A stretch of DNA of 64,000 nucleotides from Bacteroidales bacterium (GTDB lineage: Bacteria; Bacteroidota; Bacteroidia; Bacteroidales; WCHB1-69), in NCBI GenBank assembly GCA_017394765.1, contig JAFPXF010000058.1, positions 1 to 64,000 on the forward strand, given 5' to 3'. Below, piece by piece: positions 7,516 through 15,473 of this stretch. Positions within the stretch are counted from its first letter, which is position 1. Every line of letters begins with the position of its first letter. The notes under the pieces are model-generated. The model had not been told where the DNA came from. It made no database searches and worked only from the letters and a program-made list of their open reading frames with translations. Position numbers and translations under genes: made by a program.

Positions 7516-8786
7516 TACCCGAACACCTTCTCCGCCTCTTTCATCTTCTCTCGCACGGGCACGTCAAACGGGCAGCGGGTCTCGCAGGCGCCACATCCGA
7601 TGCACTCGCCCGCGTGATGCTCCAGTTTCTTGTACGCGTCAGCCAGCTCATCCGTTACCTTGCCAGCCTGCTGCGCATCAGCGAGCAGTTTGTTAACCTT
7701 TGCGATGTCGATGCCCACAGGACAGGGAGCACAGTGCTTGCAGTAGGTGCACTCGCCCTTCCCCGCATTCTCACAAGCTTGCGCAGTCGTGGCATTCAAT
7801 GCGGCATTGTAGTCCTTCTCCGCATCGGTGGCCTTCAGATAGTGCAGGTACTCATCCAATTTGCCGGCGTTATCGGCACTGCAAAGGCTGACTGCGACAC
7901 ACGGTTTCGACAAGGCGTAGGCCACGCACTGGTCGCGGGTGAGCGCCTTCTTCAGCGGTGACTTCTCCGCATCCAACAGGCGGTCGCCACCACCATAAGC
8001 CTTCATCACCGTGATGGCAATGTTGTGCTGGGTACAGTAGTCATACAGTTCCACACGCACCGGGTCAATGCCGGGCAGCATATTGTCAAAGGTTTTGGGA
8101 TCCCACGGACTGTTTCCTGACTGCACACGGTCGAAGGCAGGGTTGAGACTGAACATGATGACCTCCACCAGTCCGCTCTTGGCGATGGCAAGGGCCACCT
8201 CGGCATTATGACTGCTCACGCCAATATGCTTGATCTTGCCCTGCTTTTTCAGATCCTGCACATATCGCAGATAATCACTGCCTTGCACAGCCTCCCAATC
8301 TTCCATCTTGTCGAAGATGTGCATCATGCCTATGTCGATATAGTCGGTATTGAGGCGTTTGAGCAGGTCTTCGAAGCCCATTTTACACTTGTCCACTTCA
8401 CGGGTGCGCTCATAGCTCTCGCCGTTCCACCAGCAGCCGATGTGGCCTTGGATGATCATCTCGTTGCGGCGGTCGCCAAGACCGTAGCCGATGTTGCTGC
8501 GCACCTTGGGATTGGCATCATAGATGTCCATGTAGTTCATGCCGCGGTCGAGGGCAGCGGTGACCAGCTCACGGGAAGCAGCGGAGTCAATTTCCTCAAA
8601 ACCACCGCAGCCAAGACCTATGACACCCACGCGCAGGCCGGTGCTGCCGAGAGTGCGGTACTCCATGTCGGGGTTTTCCACGAATTTGGTTTCAGACTTT
8701 TTGTTGCTGCAAGAGGCCAGCAACAGCATCGTGCAAAGGAAAGCGAAGCACGACAGCAGGATGGTGTGGATTTTTTTCATATTCAT
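7512..8786 (-). CDS. Aldo/keto reductase lipoprotein with C-terminal 4Fe-4S domain
   Basis: A 424-residue protein. It begins with a lipoprotein signal (LLLASC, lipid-modified Cys near residue 26), then an aldo/keto reductase TIM barrel (YRTLGSTGLRVGVIGLGCGG). The end carries two ferredoxin-type clusters, CTYCKHCAPCP and CIGCGACETRCPF. The usual catalytic tetrad Asp-Tyr-Lys-His is not all present. The Asp-Tyr region reads MDIYDANPKVRSNIG, and the Lys region reads MIIQGHIG with no Lys, while the MMHIFD His is kept. The fold call is firm; the redox reaction and location outside the inner membrane are inferred. It faces the GT4 gene tail to tail. Confidence 0.85.
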   Translation of the reverse strand: MNMKKIHTILLSCFAFLCTMLLLASCSNKKSETKFVENPDMEYRTLGSTGLRVGVIGLGCGGFEEIDSAASRELVTAALDRGMNYMDIYDANPKVRSNIGYGLGDRRNEMIIQGHIGCWWNGESYERTREVDKCKMGFEDLLKRLNTDYIDIGMMHIFDKMEDWEAVQGSDYLRYVQDLKKQGKIKHIGVSSHNAEVALAIAKSGLVEVIMFSLNPAFDRVQSGNSPWDPKTFDNMLPGIDPVRVELYDYCTQHNIAITVMKAYGGGDRLLDAEKSPLKKALTRDQCVAYALSKPCVAVSLCSADNAGKLDEYLHYLKATDAEKDYNAALNATTAQACENAGKGECTYCKHCAPCPVGIDIAKVNKLLADAQQAGKVTDELADAYKKLEHHAGECIGCGACETRCPFDVPVREKMKEAEKVFGY

Positions 8787-8833
8787 TGTTTTTATAATTT
8801 TGATAATCAGTAGAGAACTATGTATTACACTGT

Positions 8834-9904
8834 TCAGACCGACGGTGTGATAAACACCCGCCAGGAGCCGTCGGCATCTTTCTCGATATAGTTTCTTTCT
8901 TGCATTTTTTGCAGCATCTTTTGAATTGCAGAGCGATTTATACCCACTTCTTCTTGTAGGTAGGCAAATGTTGCTTTAGGTTCAACTTGCAGTTCGCGGA
9001 GAATTTTAGCATAGCTCGACGTTCTGAACACTACGCGCTCCCCATCATACCACCAGATATTTTCATCCTTCTCCGTGATAAACAGCACATCATTTTCCAG
9101 CTCTTGGGCAGTTAAATTCTCCATGTGCTTATGGAAGGGCCGTATGTCTTTCAGGGATGCATGTGCCCCGTCATACGGAACTGCACCTACAATCAGGTCA
9201 GCTTGATGTAAGGCTTCCAAATAATCTTTCTTCAATCTGCTTCGCACGACAATCATAGGATAGTCATGACGGGAAAGAATAAAGTTAAACATCAATCGTG
9301 CAATACGGCCATTGCCGTCCTCAAAGGGGTGAATGCGGATGTATCGGTAATGGAACAGGGTGGCCAACTCCACAGGCGAGAGTTTTCCCTCAGACTCGGC
9401 TTGATTGTACCAATCCACAAGGTCGGTCATTAAAGAGGGCGTCTCTTCGGGAGAAGCATATTCAAAACGGTCGCCATAGCGAGTGATTACACTGTTGGGA
9501 CGAGTCTTGTATTGCCCTGCATGAATGATATAGCTGGTCTGCACTCCGCCAGGCAAATTGCGGTAAACCGTATAATCCTCACGAAGTAATGTTTGATGAA
9601 GTGTTCTTATAAAACTCTGTGTCAAAGGATGTTTGTTTTCCGTAGCCTCAGCAATCATCATCTTCAGTCCAACATTACTTGCCTTCATTTCCTCATAGTC
9701 GTGAAAGTCAGCCGCACCTGCCACTTTGCCAAACAAGAGCAGCAATTCTGTCTGGCCGTATGTTAAAGTGTTGCCTTCAATATGGTTGGAATTATAGTTG
9801 AAATCAACTGTGAACCGACGGCTCAACCTTTTTTGGTCATTTTCTGACAATGGCTGAATTGTTCGCCAATTCTCTAATGCTGTTTGCAATCTTTTGTTTT
9901 TCAT
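8834..9904 (-). CDS. Fic family AMPylator with winged-helix C-terminus
   Basis: A 356-residue Fic (filamentation induced by cAMP) protein. The active-site motif HPFEDGNGR is complete at residues 192-200, so transfer of AMP (or another nucleotide part) to a target hydroxyl is expected. The inhibitory helix motif SxxxEGN is present at 39-45 in the same chain (class II Fic), which restrains activity until relieved. The C-terminal 70 residues (TFAYLQEEVGINRSAIQKMLQKMQ) form a winged helix that could bind DNA. No separate antitoxin gene is adjacent. The promoter region holds a perfect palindrome, suggesting self-regulation through the winged helix. Confidence 0.9.
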   Translation of the reverse strand: MKNKRLQTALENWRTIQPLSENDQKRLSRRFTVDFNYNSNHIEGNTLTYGQTELLLLFGKVAGAADFHDYEEMKASNVGLKMMIAEATENKHPLTQSFIRTLHQTLLREDYTVYRNLPGGVQTSYIIHAGQYKTRPNSVITRYGDRFEYASPEETPSLMTDLVDWYNQAESEGKLSPVELATLFHYRYIRIHPFEDGNGRIARLMFNFILSRHDYPMIVVRSRLKKDYLEALHQADLIVGAVPYDGAHASLKDIRPFHKHMENLTAQELENDVLFITEKDENIWWYDGERVVFRTSSYAKILRELQVEPKATFAYLQEEVGINRSAIQKMLQKMQERNYIEKDADGSWRVFITPSV

Positions 9905-9920
9905 AATAATATACCACTAA

Positions 9921-9946
9921 AATCGGTGGTAACATTACCACCGATT
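9921..9946. promoter_or_regulatory. Perfect 12+2+12 palindrome in the fic leader
   Basis: The arms AATCGGTGGTAA and TTACCACCGATT are separated by CA. The site lies between the -7 box (9952-9960) and the ATG (9904). Extra half-sites flank it: TACCACT at 9912-9918, CGGTGG at 9947-9952 and GGTGGTA at 9982-9988. The density of GGTGG/CCACC units looks like an operator for a dimeric DNA-binding protein, possibly Fic itself. Confidence 0.7.
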
Positions 9947-9951
9947 CGGTG

Positions 9952-9960
9952 GCAAAAATA
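9952..9960 (-). promoter_or_regulatory. Promoter -7 box for fic
   Basis: Minus strand TATTTTTGC, matching TAnnTTTGC, 48 bases before the start codon and directly abutting the palindrome. Confidence 0.6.
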
Positions 9961-10006
9961 AAATTTTATTTGAATAGAAAAGGTGGTATTGAAAAAAATT
10001 TTATGG

Positions 10007-10436
10007 TTAGTCTTTGGTCGGGTCGTATGAAAACGATGTTCCGGTAGGGACAAAAGCTCGGTAGAAATGGGGTGCGTGCGCGGGGAAATCGCGGCGCGGG
10101 AGAATGTTGAGACGAGGGTGTGCGTTGCTCGCCGCGAAGCGGGAGTAGTGTTCAACGAGCCTGCGTGAGGGATTGCAGTGGAAATGATTTTGGTGAGAAT
10201 GCGCTCCCTGGCGAGACGGAGGTTCCGCTTGACGCTTCGCGTCTCGCGGAATGATGGTGGGTTCTAAGCCAAAATCATTGGAACGGAAAGCCCGACGGCG
10301 CGGCGGCATTTGATGGCGTGTGCGAATGTAACGTGACTCCTGCCGCCGCGCCGGCACGCCCAAATAAAAAAAGTGATGCAGAACCCCTGATTTGTCCCAT
10401 CAGGTATATTATTCCCAAAAATATTCAGATCTGTTA
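10007..10436. other. GC-rich block with three inverted repeats, no clear gene
   Basis: This stretch between fic and the C10 peptidase gene is markedly richer in G and C than other spacers here. It has three inverted repeats: ATGATTTTGG (10184-10193) with CCAAAATCAT (10269-10278); GCGAGACG (10211-10218) with CGTCTCGC (10240-10247), nested within the first; and GGCGCGGCGGCA (10297-10308) with TGCCGCCGCGCC (10341-10352). A 118-codon frame on the minus strand (10007-10363) is Arg/Pro/His-rich and looks like translated structure rather than a protein. It may be a structured RNA or a dispersed non-coding element. Confidence 0.45.
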
Positions 10437-13415
10437 TTACCGTTTCACCACCACGCGGCGGGCAAACACCGGCACACCGTCTTTCTCGCCCACCAGCACA
10501 TAGGCGCCTTCTTCCAACTGGCGCAGTGAAAGTCGCCACTCGTCCCTCCTGCCCTTCCAAGTACAACACAAACGCCCCTCCATGTTATAGAGTTGCAGCT
10601 GATCACAAGAGATGCCAGTCACATAAAGAACATCCGTGGCGGGGTTGGGATAACATGAGACAGCAGCAAGACCGTATGTCTCAACGCCATAACCTTGGGT
10701 ATAAATCCATATTGAGTCAGAACTTTGGCAGGGGGAATTGTCCATGGTAGCCGTAACCGTATAGGTGGTCGGCACCGTTGGACAAACCACAATCTGAGCT
10801 GCCGTCTCTCCCGTGCTCCACTGGAAATGGTCTGCTCCGGAAGCCGTCAGTGTTGCGCTGTCGGGATAATGCAAATTGGTACTTGAGGCCGTCAACAGGA
10901 GCTCCGGATGAGGATGCACGATCAAATGCAGCGTCACCACACTGTCGCAGCCCAGACTGCTGGCAAAAGTCAGTGGATAGTCGCCAGAAGCGCTATATTC
11001 GAGGCCGTTCCAAGTGTATGAATCGCAGGTCTCAGCAGTAAATTCAAACTCAGAAGCTGGAATGACCGAAAGCTGCAGGACGGTGAGCGTGTCGTTGGCA
11101 TAATAGAAATAGCTGCCAGGGTCCGAGACATGCTGTCCGTGAAAGTGGAACGTATCCCCGCTGCAGATTTGAGCAGTGATGGTGTCCACATGAGCCACCA
11201 CTTGCACCACAACATCAGTTGTCACTTCAGCGGCAGCACCATCGGCATAGACAGCGGCAATGCGGTAGGTATAGGAACCCGACTGCGTCACAATATCGTC
11301 ATAGTAGTTGTTGGATGTGGTGTCTAACAGGATGCTGTCCCTGCTGATACGGTAATGGTCCAACGTTGGTGGAACCGAATGGAATTGGGCCTGCAAGGAG
11401 AAATTCCTGCCCACATTGTAAAAGCTCCAGGAGGTGCTGCCGGAAGCATAATGCCGACACGCCACGTCTCCTTTCTCCGGCATATAACCGGCCGTGTTGC
11501 CCATGGGGATGGCATAGGATCCTCCCGGTGCTTCCAGATAAATTCCGTACCACAGTTCCTCGCCAAGCACTATGGGCACAGGAGTCTGTAACGGCACCGA
11601 ATTCCACGCTCCTGCATTCAGCTGGCTCAGATTCAGCGGCTGTTCCACCACCAGAGTGCCTGGTTGGATAGTCTGGCCGTCATAACTTCCTCCCTGATAG
11701 ACCACCAGTTTGCAGGCAGTCACGGCAGACCGGAGATAGAAGCTGATGTGTGTCAGGCAGGCCGGATAGTAGGCCACCTGGTCGGTGTCAGACATCCGGT
11801 ACAGGATGGTGCGGGCATAGTTGCTGCCATACCCATAATTGGTGGCATGGCTGGTCTCGCCGTGTGCGAAGGTCTGCAGGTTTTGGTCAGGCGGACTCCA
11901 GGTCAAGTGCACGACAGGCTCCCCATAGGTCGCACCAAGGTTCTGCGGAGCTCCGTGTTCAAGAGGTATCGACTCTCCTGTCAGGGGGATGACAGTCATC
12001 AGGGTGTCGTAGGTGAGCGTCAATGTTCCGTGATGGCTTGCAAGCATCGTATCAGCCGACTGATAACGCACATACAGCACTTGGTTGCCGGAAGCCATGA
12101 GCACTGTATCCGCAAAGGGGCTTGTCCCGTCGCTGATGGAAAAGTTCCCGGATGCCACAGCCAGCACATGCTGTCCCCCGTTTTTGCTAAGAACGCGAAC
12201 CGTGGCCGTGTCCGCGCGGCCGTTCAGACTGTATAGGGTGAGCTGCCGGGATGTCACTCTCATCAACGGCCGGTCAGTATAGATGTTGATAACCGCCCCC
12301 TGAGAGGTGTTGTATTCATGTGAGCCCGGGGTCAAGTCCGACAGCAGGAAAAAGCCGTTGTTGGAGCCGCTCCAGCCCCAGTTGAAGTGAAAATAGTCAT
12401 CGCTGTCGTAGCCGTCGCAGACGAAGGCATGGGCACCCGCATCGCCTTGGCCCCGATACAAAACCGGACGCAGATTGTTCAGTTGCCCTTTGATCAAGTT
12501 CTTCCAATTGGCAGTGGAATAGTTGCTTTTAGACTTGTAAGAAGGATTGGAAGTGTATCCGAAATAGGTGGCAAGGGCGCTTGGACTATGGCTGACAGAG
12601 GCACTGCTGCCATCGTTACCATAGTCCATCTCCACAGACACGCCGCAATGATAGATGAGTTGTGCCACCTGCTGCACCTGGGAAGAGGGTGTGGAGGAGG
12701 TCAGCTTGTCGGGCATTTGTGTGTAGTTGTAGGCGGTGGCGCCAAAAACGGCCGACTCGGTACCGTAATCACTAACATAGCTATGGCTTCCTATGCCTTG
12801 TGACGGATACTCCCAATAACGGATTACCTGCGCCATGGCCGTGGCCACACAACCAGCGTATGCATGACCGTTGGGACCATCCGAATCCGATGGGCAAAGG
12901 TCGTTGTAATAACCATTCTGATCCCAGCGAGTTGACAGCAGTGGAGGCACCACAACTTCGTTGCGAACCGTTTGGGGGTGCTGTTCTATAATCTGCCGCC
13001 ACAAGGGGTGTGCTTCGCCAGAAATGTCAGACGTGTTTTGCAGATAGTCTGCAATCTCGGCAACATAATCATCCAAAAAATCCGCCATAGCCGGAAGCAC
13101 CCGTTCCAAATCGAAAGATCCTTCGGTAGAATAGGCGATGACGGGCGTAACACGACTGTCGGCTGAAACTATCACATAACCGCCACCCATATTATAGACA
13201 AAGAAAACCGGCAGCGTGCTGGAGGAACCCGCAACTGGCATGTTGTAAGTATATACCTTTTCAGGAAAGAGACCAGCCACGTCCGATTGCGTTTTCCATT
13301 GGTAAAAACGTGTTGCCACCTGTTTGGCTGTAGTACTGTCAACCGGACTCGCCCATAAGGTGGAGAGTGCGACAAGCAGCCAACTTGACAATATGAAAGT
13401 TTTGATGTTTTTCAA
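10437..13415 (-). CDS. C10 (streptopain-like) cysteine peptidase, type IX secreted
   Basis: A 992-residue secreted protease. Order of parts: signal peptide (1-22); a prodomain with the VYNMGGGYVIVSADSRV motif; then the C10 papain-like domain with catalytic Cys189 (AGCVATAMAQ) and His329 (GAHAFVCDGYD), plus the FNWGWSG motif near 344-350. A long beta-rich middle has fibronectin/PKD-like segments, and a C-terminal type IX sorting domain (CYPNPATDVLYVTG ... VVVKR) follows. The sorting domain implies export by the type IX system, part of which (porU, porV, porP, gldJ) is encoded at 41-49 kb, and cleavage or attachment by PorU. Probable role: extracellular protein degradation. The gene stands alone behind its own promoter. 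Confidence 0.9.
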   Translation of the reverse strand: MKNIKTFILSSWLLVALSTLWASPVDSTTAKQVATRFYQWKTQSDVAGLFPEKVYTYNMPVAGSSSTLPVFFVYNMGGGYVIVSADSRVTPVIAYSTEGSFDLERVLPAMADFLDDYVAEIADYLQNTSDISGEAHPLWRQIIEQHPQTVRNEVVVPPLLSTRWDQNGYYNDLCPSDSDGPNGHAYAGCVATAMAQVIRYWEYPSQGIGSHSYVSDYGTESAVFGATAYNYTQMPDKLTSSTPSSQVQQVAQLIYHCGVSVEMDYGNDGSSASVSHSPSALATYFGYTSNPSYKSKSNYSTANWKNLIKGQLNNLRPVLYRGQGDAGAHAFVCDGYDSDDYFHFNWGWSGSNNGFFLLSDLTPGSHEYNTSQGAVINIYTDRPLMRVTSRQLTLYSLNGRADTATVRVLSKNGGQHVLAVASGNFSISDGTSPFADTVLMASGNQVLYVRYQSADTMLASHHGTLTLTYDTLMTVIPLTGESIPLEHGAPQNLGATYGEPVVHLTWSPPDQNLQTFAHGETSHATNYGYGSNYARTILYRMSDTDQVAYYPACLTHISFYLRSAVTACKLVVYQGGSYDGQTIQPGTLVVEQPLNLSQLNAGAWNSVPLQTPVPIVLGEELWYGIYLEAPGGSYAIPMGNTAGYMPEKGDVACRHYASGSTSWSFYNVGRNFSLQAQFHSVPPTLDHYRISRDSILLDTTSNNYYDDIVTQSGSYTYRIAAVYADGAAAEVTTDVVVQVVAHVDTITAQICSGDTFHFHGQHVSDPGSYFYYANDTLTVLQLSVIPASEFEFTAETCDSYTWNGLEYSASGDYPLTFASSLGCDSVVTLHLIVHPHPELLLTASSTNLHYPDSATLTASGADHFQWSTGETAAQIVVCPTVPTTYTVTATMDNSPCQSSDSIWIYTQGYGVETYGLAAVSCYPNPATDVLYVTGISCDQLQLYNMEGRLCCTWKGRRDEWRLSLRQLEEGAYVLVGEKDGVPVFARRVVVKR

Positions 13416-13433
13416 CCTTTATCAATTAAGGGT

Positions 13434-13442
13434 GCAAAAATA
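13434..13442 (-). promoter_or_regulatory. Promoter -7 box for the C10 peptidase
   Basis: Minus strand TATTTTTGC, 19 bases upstream of the ATG at 13415. Confidence 0.55.
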
Positions 13443-13572
13443 AAGAAAAAAACAGTGTTACAGTGTTGTCCGCCAAAAAACAATCCAGACGGAAAACATC
13501 TGTCCGGCAGGGACGGCCGGTGAAGTTTGCGATGCGACAATGGGCTTGCGGGGGCGTGCCCGGACAGACCTC

Positions 13573-14505
13573 CTACAGTATCCTCTTGAAATACTCTATC
13601 GTCTTCATCAGCCCCTCCTGCAATTCCACGGTAGGTTCCCAATTCAGGACAGCCTTGGCCCTGTCGATGACGGGCTGGCGTTGCTGCGGGTCGTCGGATG
13701 CGGCGGGTTTATAGACAATCTTGGATTTGCTGCCGCACAATTCAACAACCAGCTCCGCCAACTGTTTGATGGTAAACTCTTTGGGATTTCCCAAGTTAAT
13801 AGGTCCGATGATGTCGTCATCAGTATCCATCATGGCGACAAGACCTTTGACAAGGTCGTCGCAGTAACAGAAACTGCGGGTTTGCTCGCCCGTGCCGTAA
13901 ATGGTGATGTCCTCGCCGCGCAGAGCCTGCACGATGAAGTTGGAGACCACTCGCCCGTCATTCACATACATGCGGGGACCGTAGGTATTGAAGATGCACA
14001 CCACCTTGATGCGCACGTCATTCTGCCGGTGATAGTCGAAAAAGAGCGTCTCCGCACAACGCTTGCCCTCGTCATAGCACGAGCGCACACCGATAGGATT
14101 CACATTGCCCCAATACTCCTCAGGCTGCGGATGCACAAAAGGATCGCCATAGACCTCGCTGGTAGAAGCCTGTAAAATCTTAACTTTCAAACGCTTGGCT
14201 AAACCCAACATGTTTATGGCCCCCATCACGGAAGTTTTCACCGTCTTGATGGGATTGTATTGGTAATGTATAGGCGAGGCAGGGCAGGCGAGATTGTAGA
14301 TCTCATCCACCTCCACAAAGAAGGGGAAAGTCACATCGTGCCGAATGACTTCAAAATAAGGGTTTCTCATCAAATGGATGATATTGTCTTTGTTGCCCGT
14401 GAAATAGTTGTCAAGGCAAATCACTTCGTGTCCGTCTTTGAGCAGCCGCTCGCAGAGGTGAGACCCCAAGAATCCGGCGCCGCCGGTGACAAGAATCTTC
14501 TTCAT
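13573..14505 (-). CDS. uxs: UDP-glucuronate decarboxylase (UDP-xylose synthase)
   Basis: A 310-residue extended short-chain dehydrogenase that converts UDP-glucuronate to UDP-xylose. The ATG at 14505 is chosen because it starts the NAD-binding motif [15 protein letters not shown]. Also visible are the [15 protein letters not shown] stretch typical of Uxs enzymes, STSEVYGDP, and the catalytic YxxxK as YDEGK. UDP-xylose would feed a surface polysaccharide, in keeping with the glycosyltransferases in the window. It has its own promoter and lies downstream of, but is not coupled to, the speB/uvrA group. The family also includes UDP-glucose epimerases, but the motifs favour Uxs. Confidence 0.9.
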   Translation of the reverse strand: MKKILVTGGAGFLGSHLCERLLKDGHEVICLDNYFTGNKDNIIHLMRNPYFEVIRHDVTFPFFVEVDEIYNLACPASPIHYQYNPIKTVKTSVMGAINMLGLAKRLKVKILQASTSEVYGDPFVHPQPEEYWGNVNPIGVRSCYDEGKRCAETLFFDYHRQNDVRIKVVCIFNTYGPRMYVNDGRVVSNFIVQALRGEDITIYGTGEQTRSFCYCDDLVKGLVAMMDTDDDIIGPINLGNPKEFTIKQLAELVVELCGSKSKIVYKPAASDDPQQRQPVIDRAKAVLNWEPTVELQEGLMKTIEYFKRIL

Positions 14506-14528
14506 ATATCGCAATTGTTTATAGAGGT

Positions 14529-14537
14529 GCAAAAATA
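14529..14537 (-). promoter_or_regulatory. Promoter -7 box for uxs
   Basis: Minus strand TATTTTTGC, 24 bases upstream of the ATG at 14505. Confidence 0.55.
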
Positions 14538-14615
14538 GTAAAAAAGGTGCTGAACAAGGTCCCTGTTCTGATGAATCATAAAAATATCGCCATTGTTTCA
14601 AACACCCCATATCAA

Positions 14616-15473
14616 TCAGGTTCTGGCCATCATTCCCATCATCTTGTACACCAACGAGGCGGCGAGCACATCACTGGCAACATTACCCGCAATGGGGCAC
14701 AACTCCACCACGTCGAAGCCAACCACACGTTTAACACGGAACACCCGCTCAAGAACGGCCAGTGTGGGATACCACTGCAGTCCGCCAGGCAGCGGTGTGC
14801 CCGTGGCAGGCAGAATCGAGGGGTCGAAGCCGTCAAGATCGAATGAGATATAGACATTGTCGGTGAGGCGGTCAAGCAGCTTTTCCACCCAGTCCGTTCG
14901 TCCCACAATGTCGTGGGCGTAGAAGATATTCTCGGGCACAACGTGGCACTGTTCCTCTTCGCAGACATTACGGATTCCGACCTGCACCACACGCGCATAC
15001 TCTTGGGCGCGACGCATCACACAGGCATGGTTGTAGGGCGAGCCATGATACGCATCGCGCAAATCCGCGTGCGCATCGAATTGCAGCACTGTCAGATCGG
15101 GGAAGCATTCGCTCATGGCACGAATAGCCCCCGTGGAAACGGAGTGTTCACCGCCCAGAAGGGCAACCTGCTTACCCATTTCCAGAAAGTGGCGTACCCG
15201 TTCATAGACAGACTGCACCATCGCCTCCGGCGTGGACAGATCGTACTCGTAATGGTCGGTATAAATGCCATCGCGATAGGTCTCGGTGCCGTACTGCACA
15301 TCGAAGAGTTCAAGGCTGTCGGAAGCATCAAGAATGGCCTGCGGCCCCTTGTCGGCTCCCTTGACGAAGGTGCTGGTGCCATCGTAGGGCACGCTCAGGA
15401 GGACATGGCGGGCCTGTTCCAGCTGCAGGAACTCGTCATCCATGTCAAGAAAATGGTCCATGTGTTTTATCAT
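14616..15473 (-). CDS. speB: Agmatinase-type ureohydrolase
   Basis: A 285-residue member of the arginase/agmatinase family, likely splitting agmatine into putrescine and urea (polyamine synthesis). All metal-binding motifs are present: [14 protein letters not shown] and SFDLDGFDP. The length matches agmatinase rather than arginase, but substrate choice within the family is hard to tell by eye. The start codon overlaps the uvrA stop by four bases (ATGA), so translation is coupled to uvrA. Confidence 0.85.
   Translation of the reverse strand: MIKHMDHFLDMDDEFLQLEQARHVLLSVPYDGTSTFVKGADKGPQAILDASDSLELFDVQYGTETYRDGIYTDHYEYDLSTPEAMVQSVYERVRHFLEMGKQVALLGGEHSVSTGAIRAMSECFPDLTVLQFDAHADLRDAYHGSPYNHACVMRRAQEYARVVQVGIRNVCEEEQCHVVPENIFYAHDIVGRTDWVEKLLDRLTDNVYISFDLDGFDPSILPATGTPLPGGLQWYPTLAVLERVFRVKRVVGFDVVELCPIAGNVASDVLAASLVYKMMGMMART

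Noticed and set aside
10007..10363. 118-codon frame as a protein gene
   Set aside because: Arg/Pro/His-rich composition, overlap with three inverted repeats and lack of any domain argue for non-coding structure.
13500..13567. Inverted repeat CTGTCCGG / CCGGACAG near the uxs 3' end as a terminator
   Set aside because: Only 8 bases with a 52-base loop and no T tract; too weak to call.
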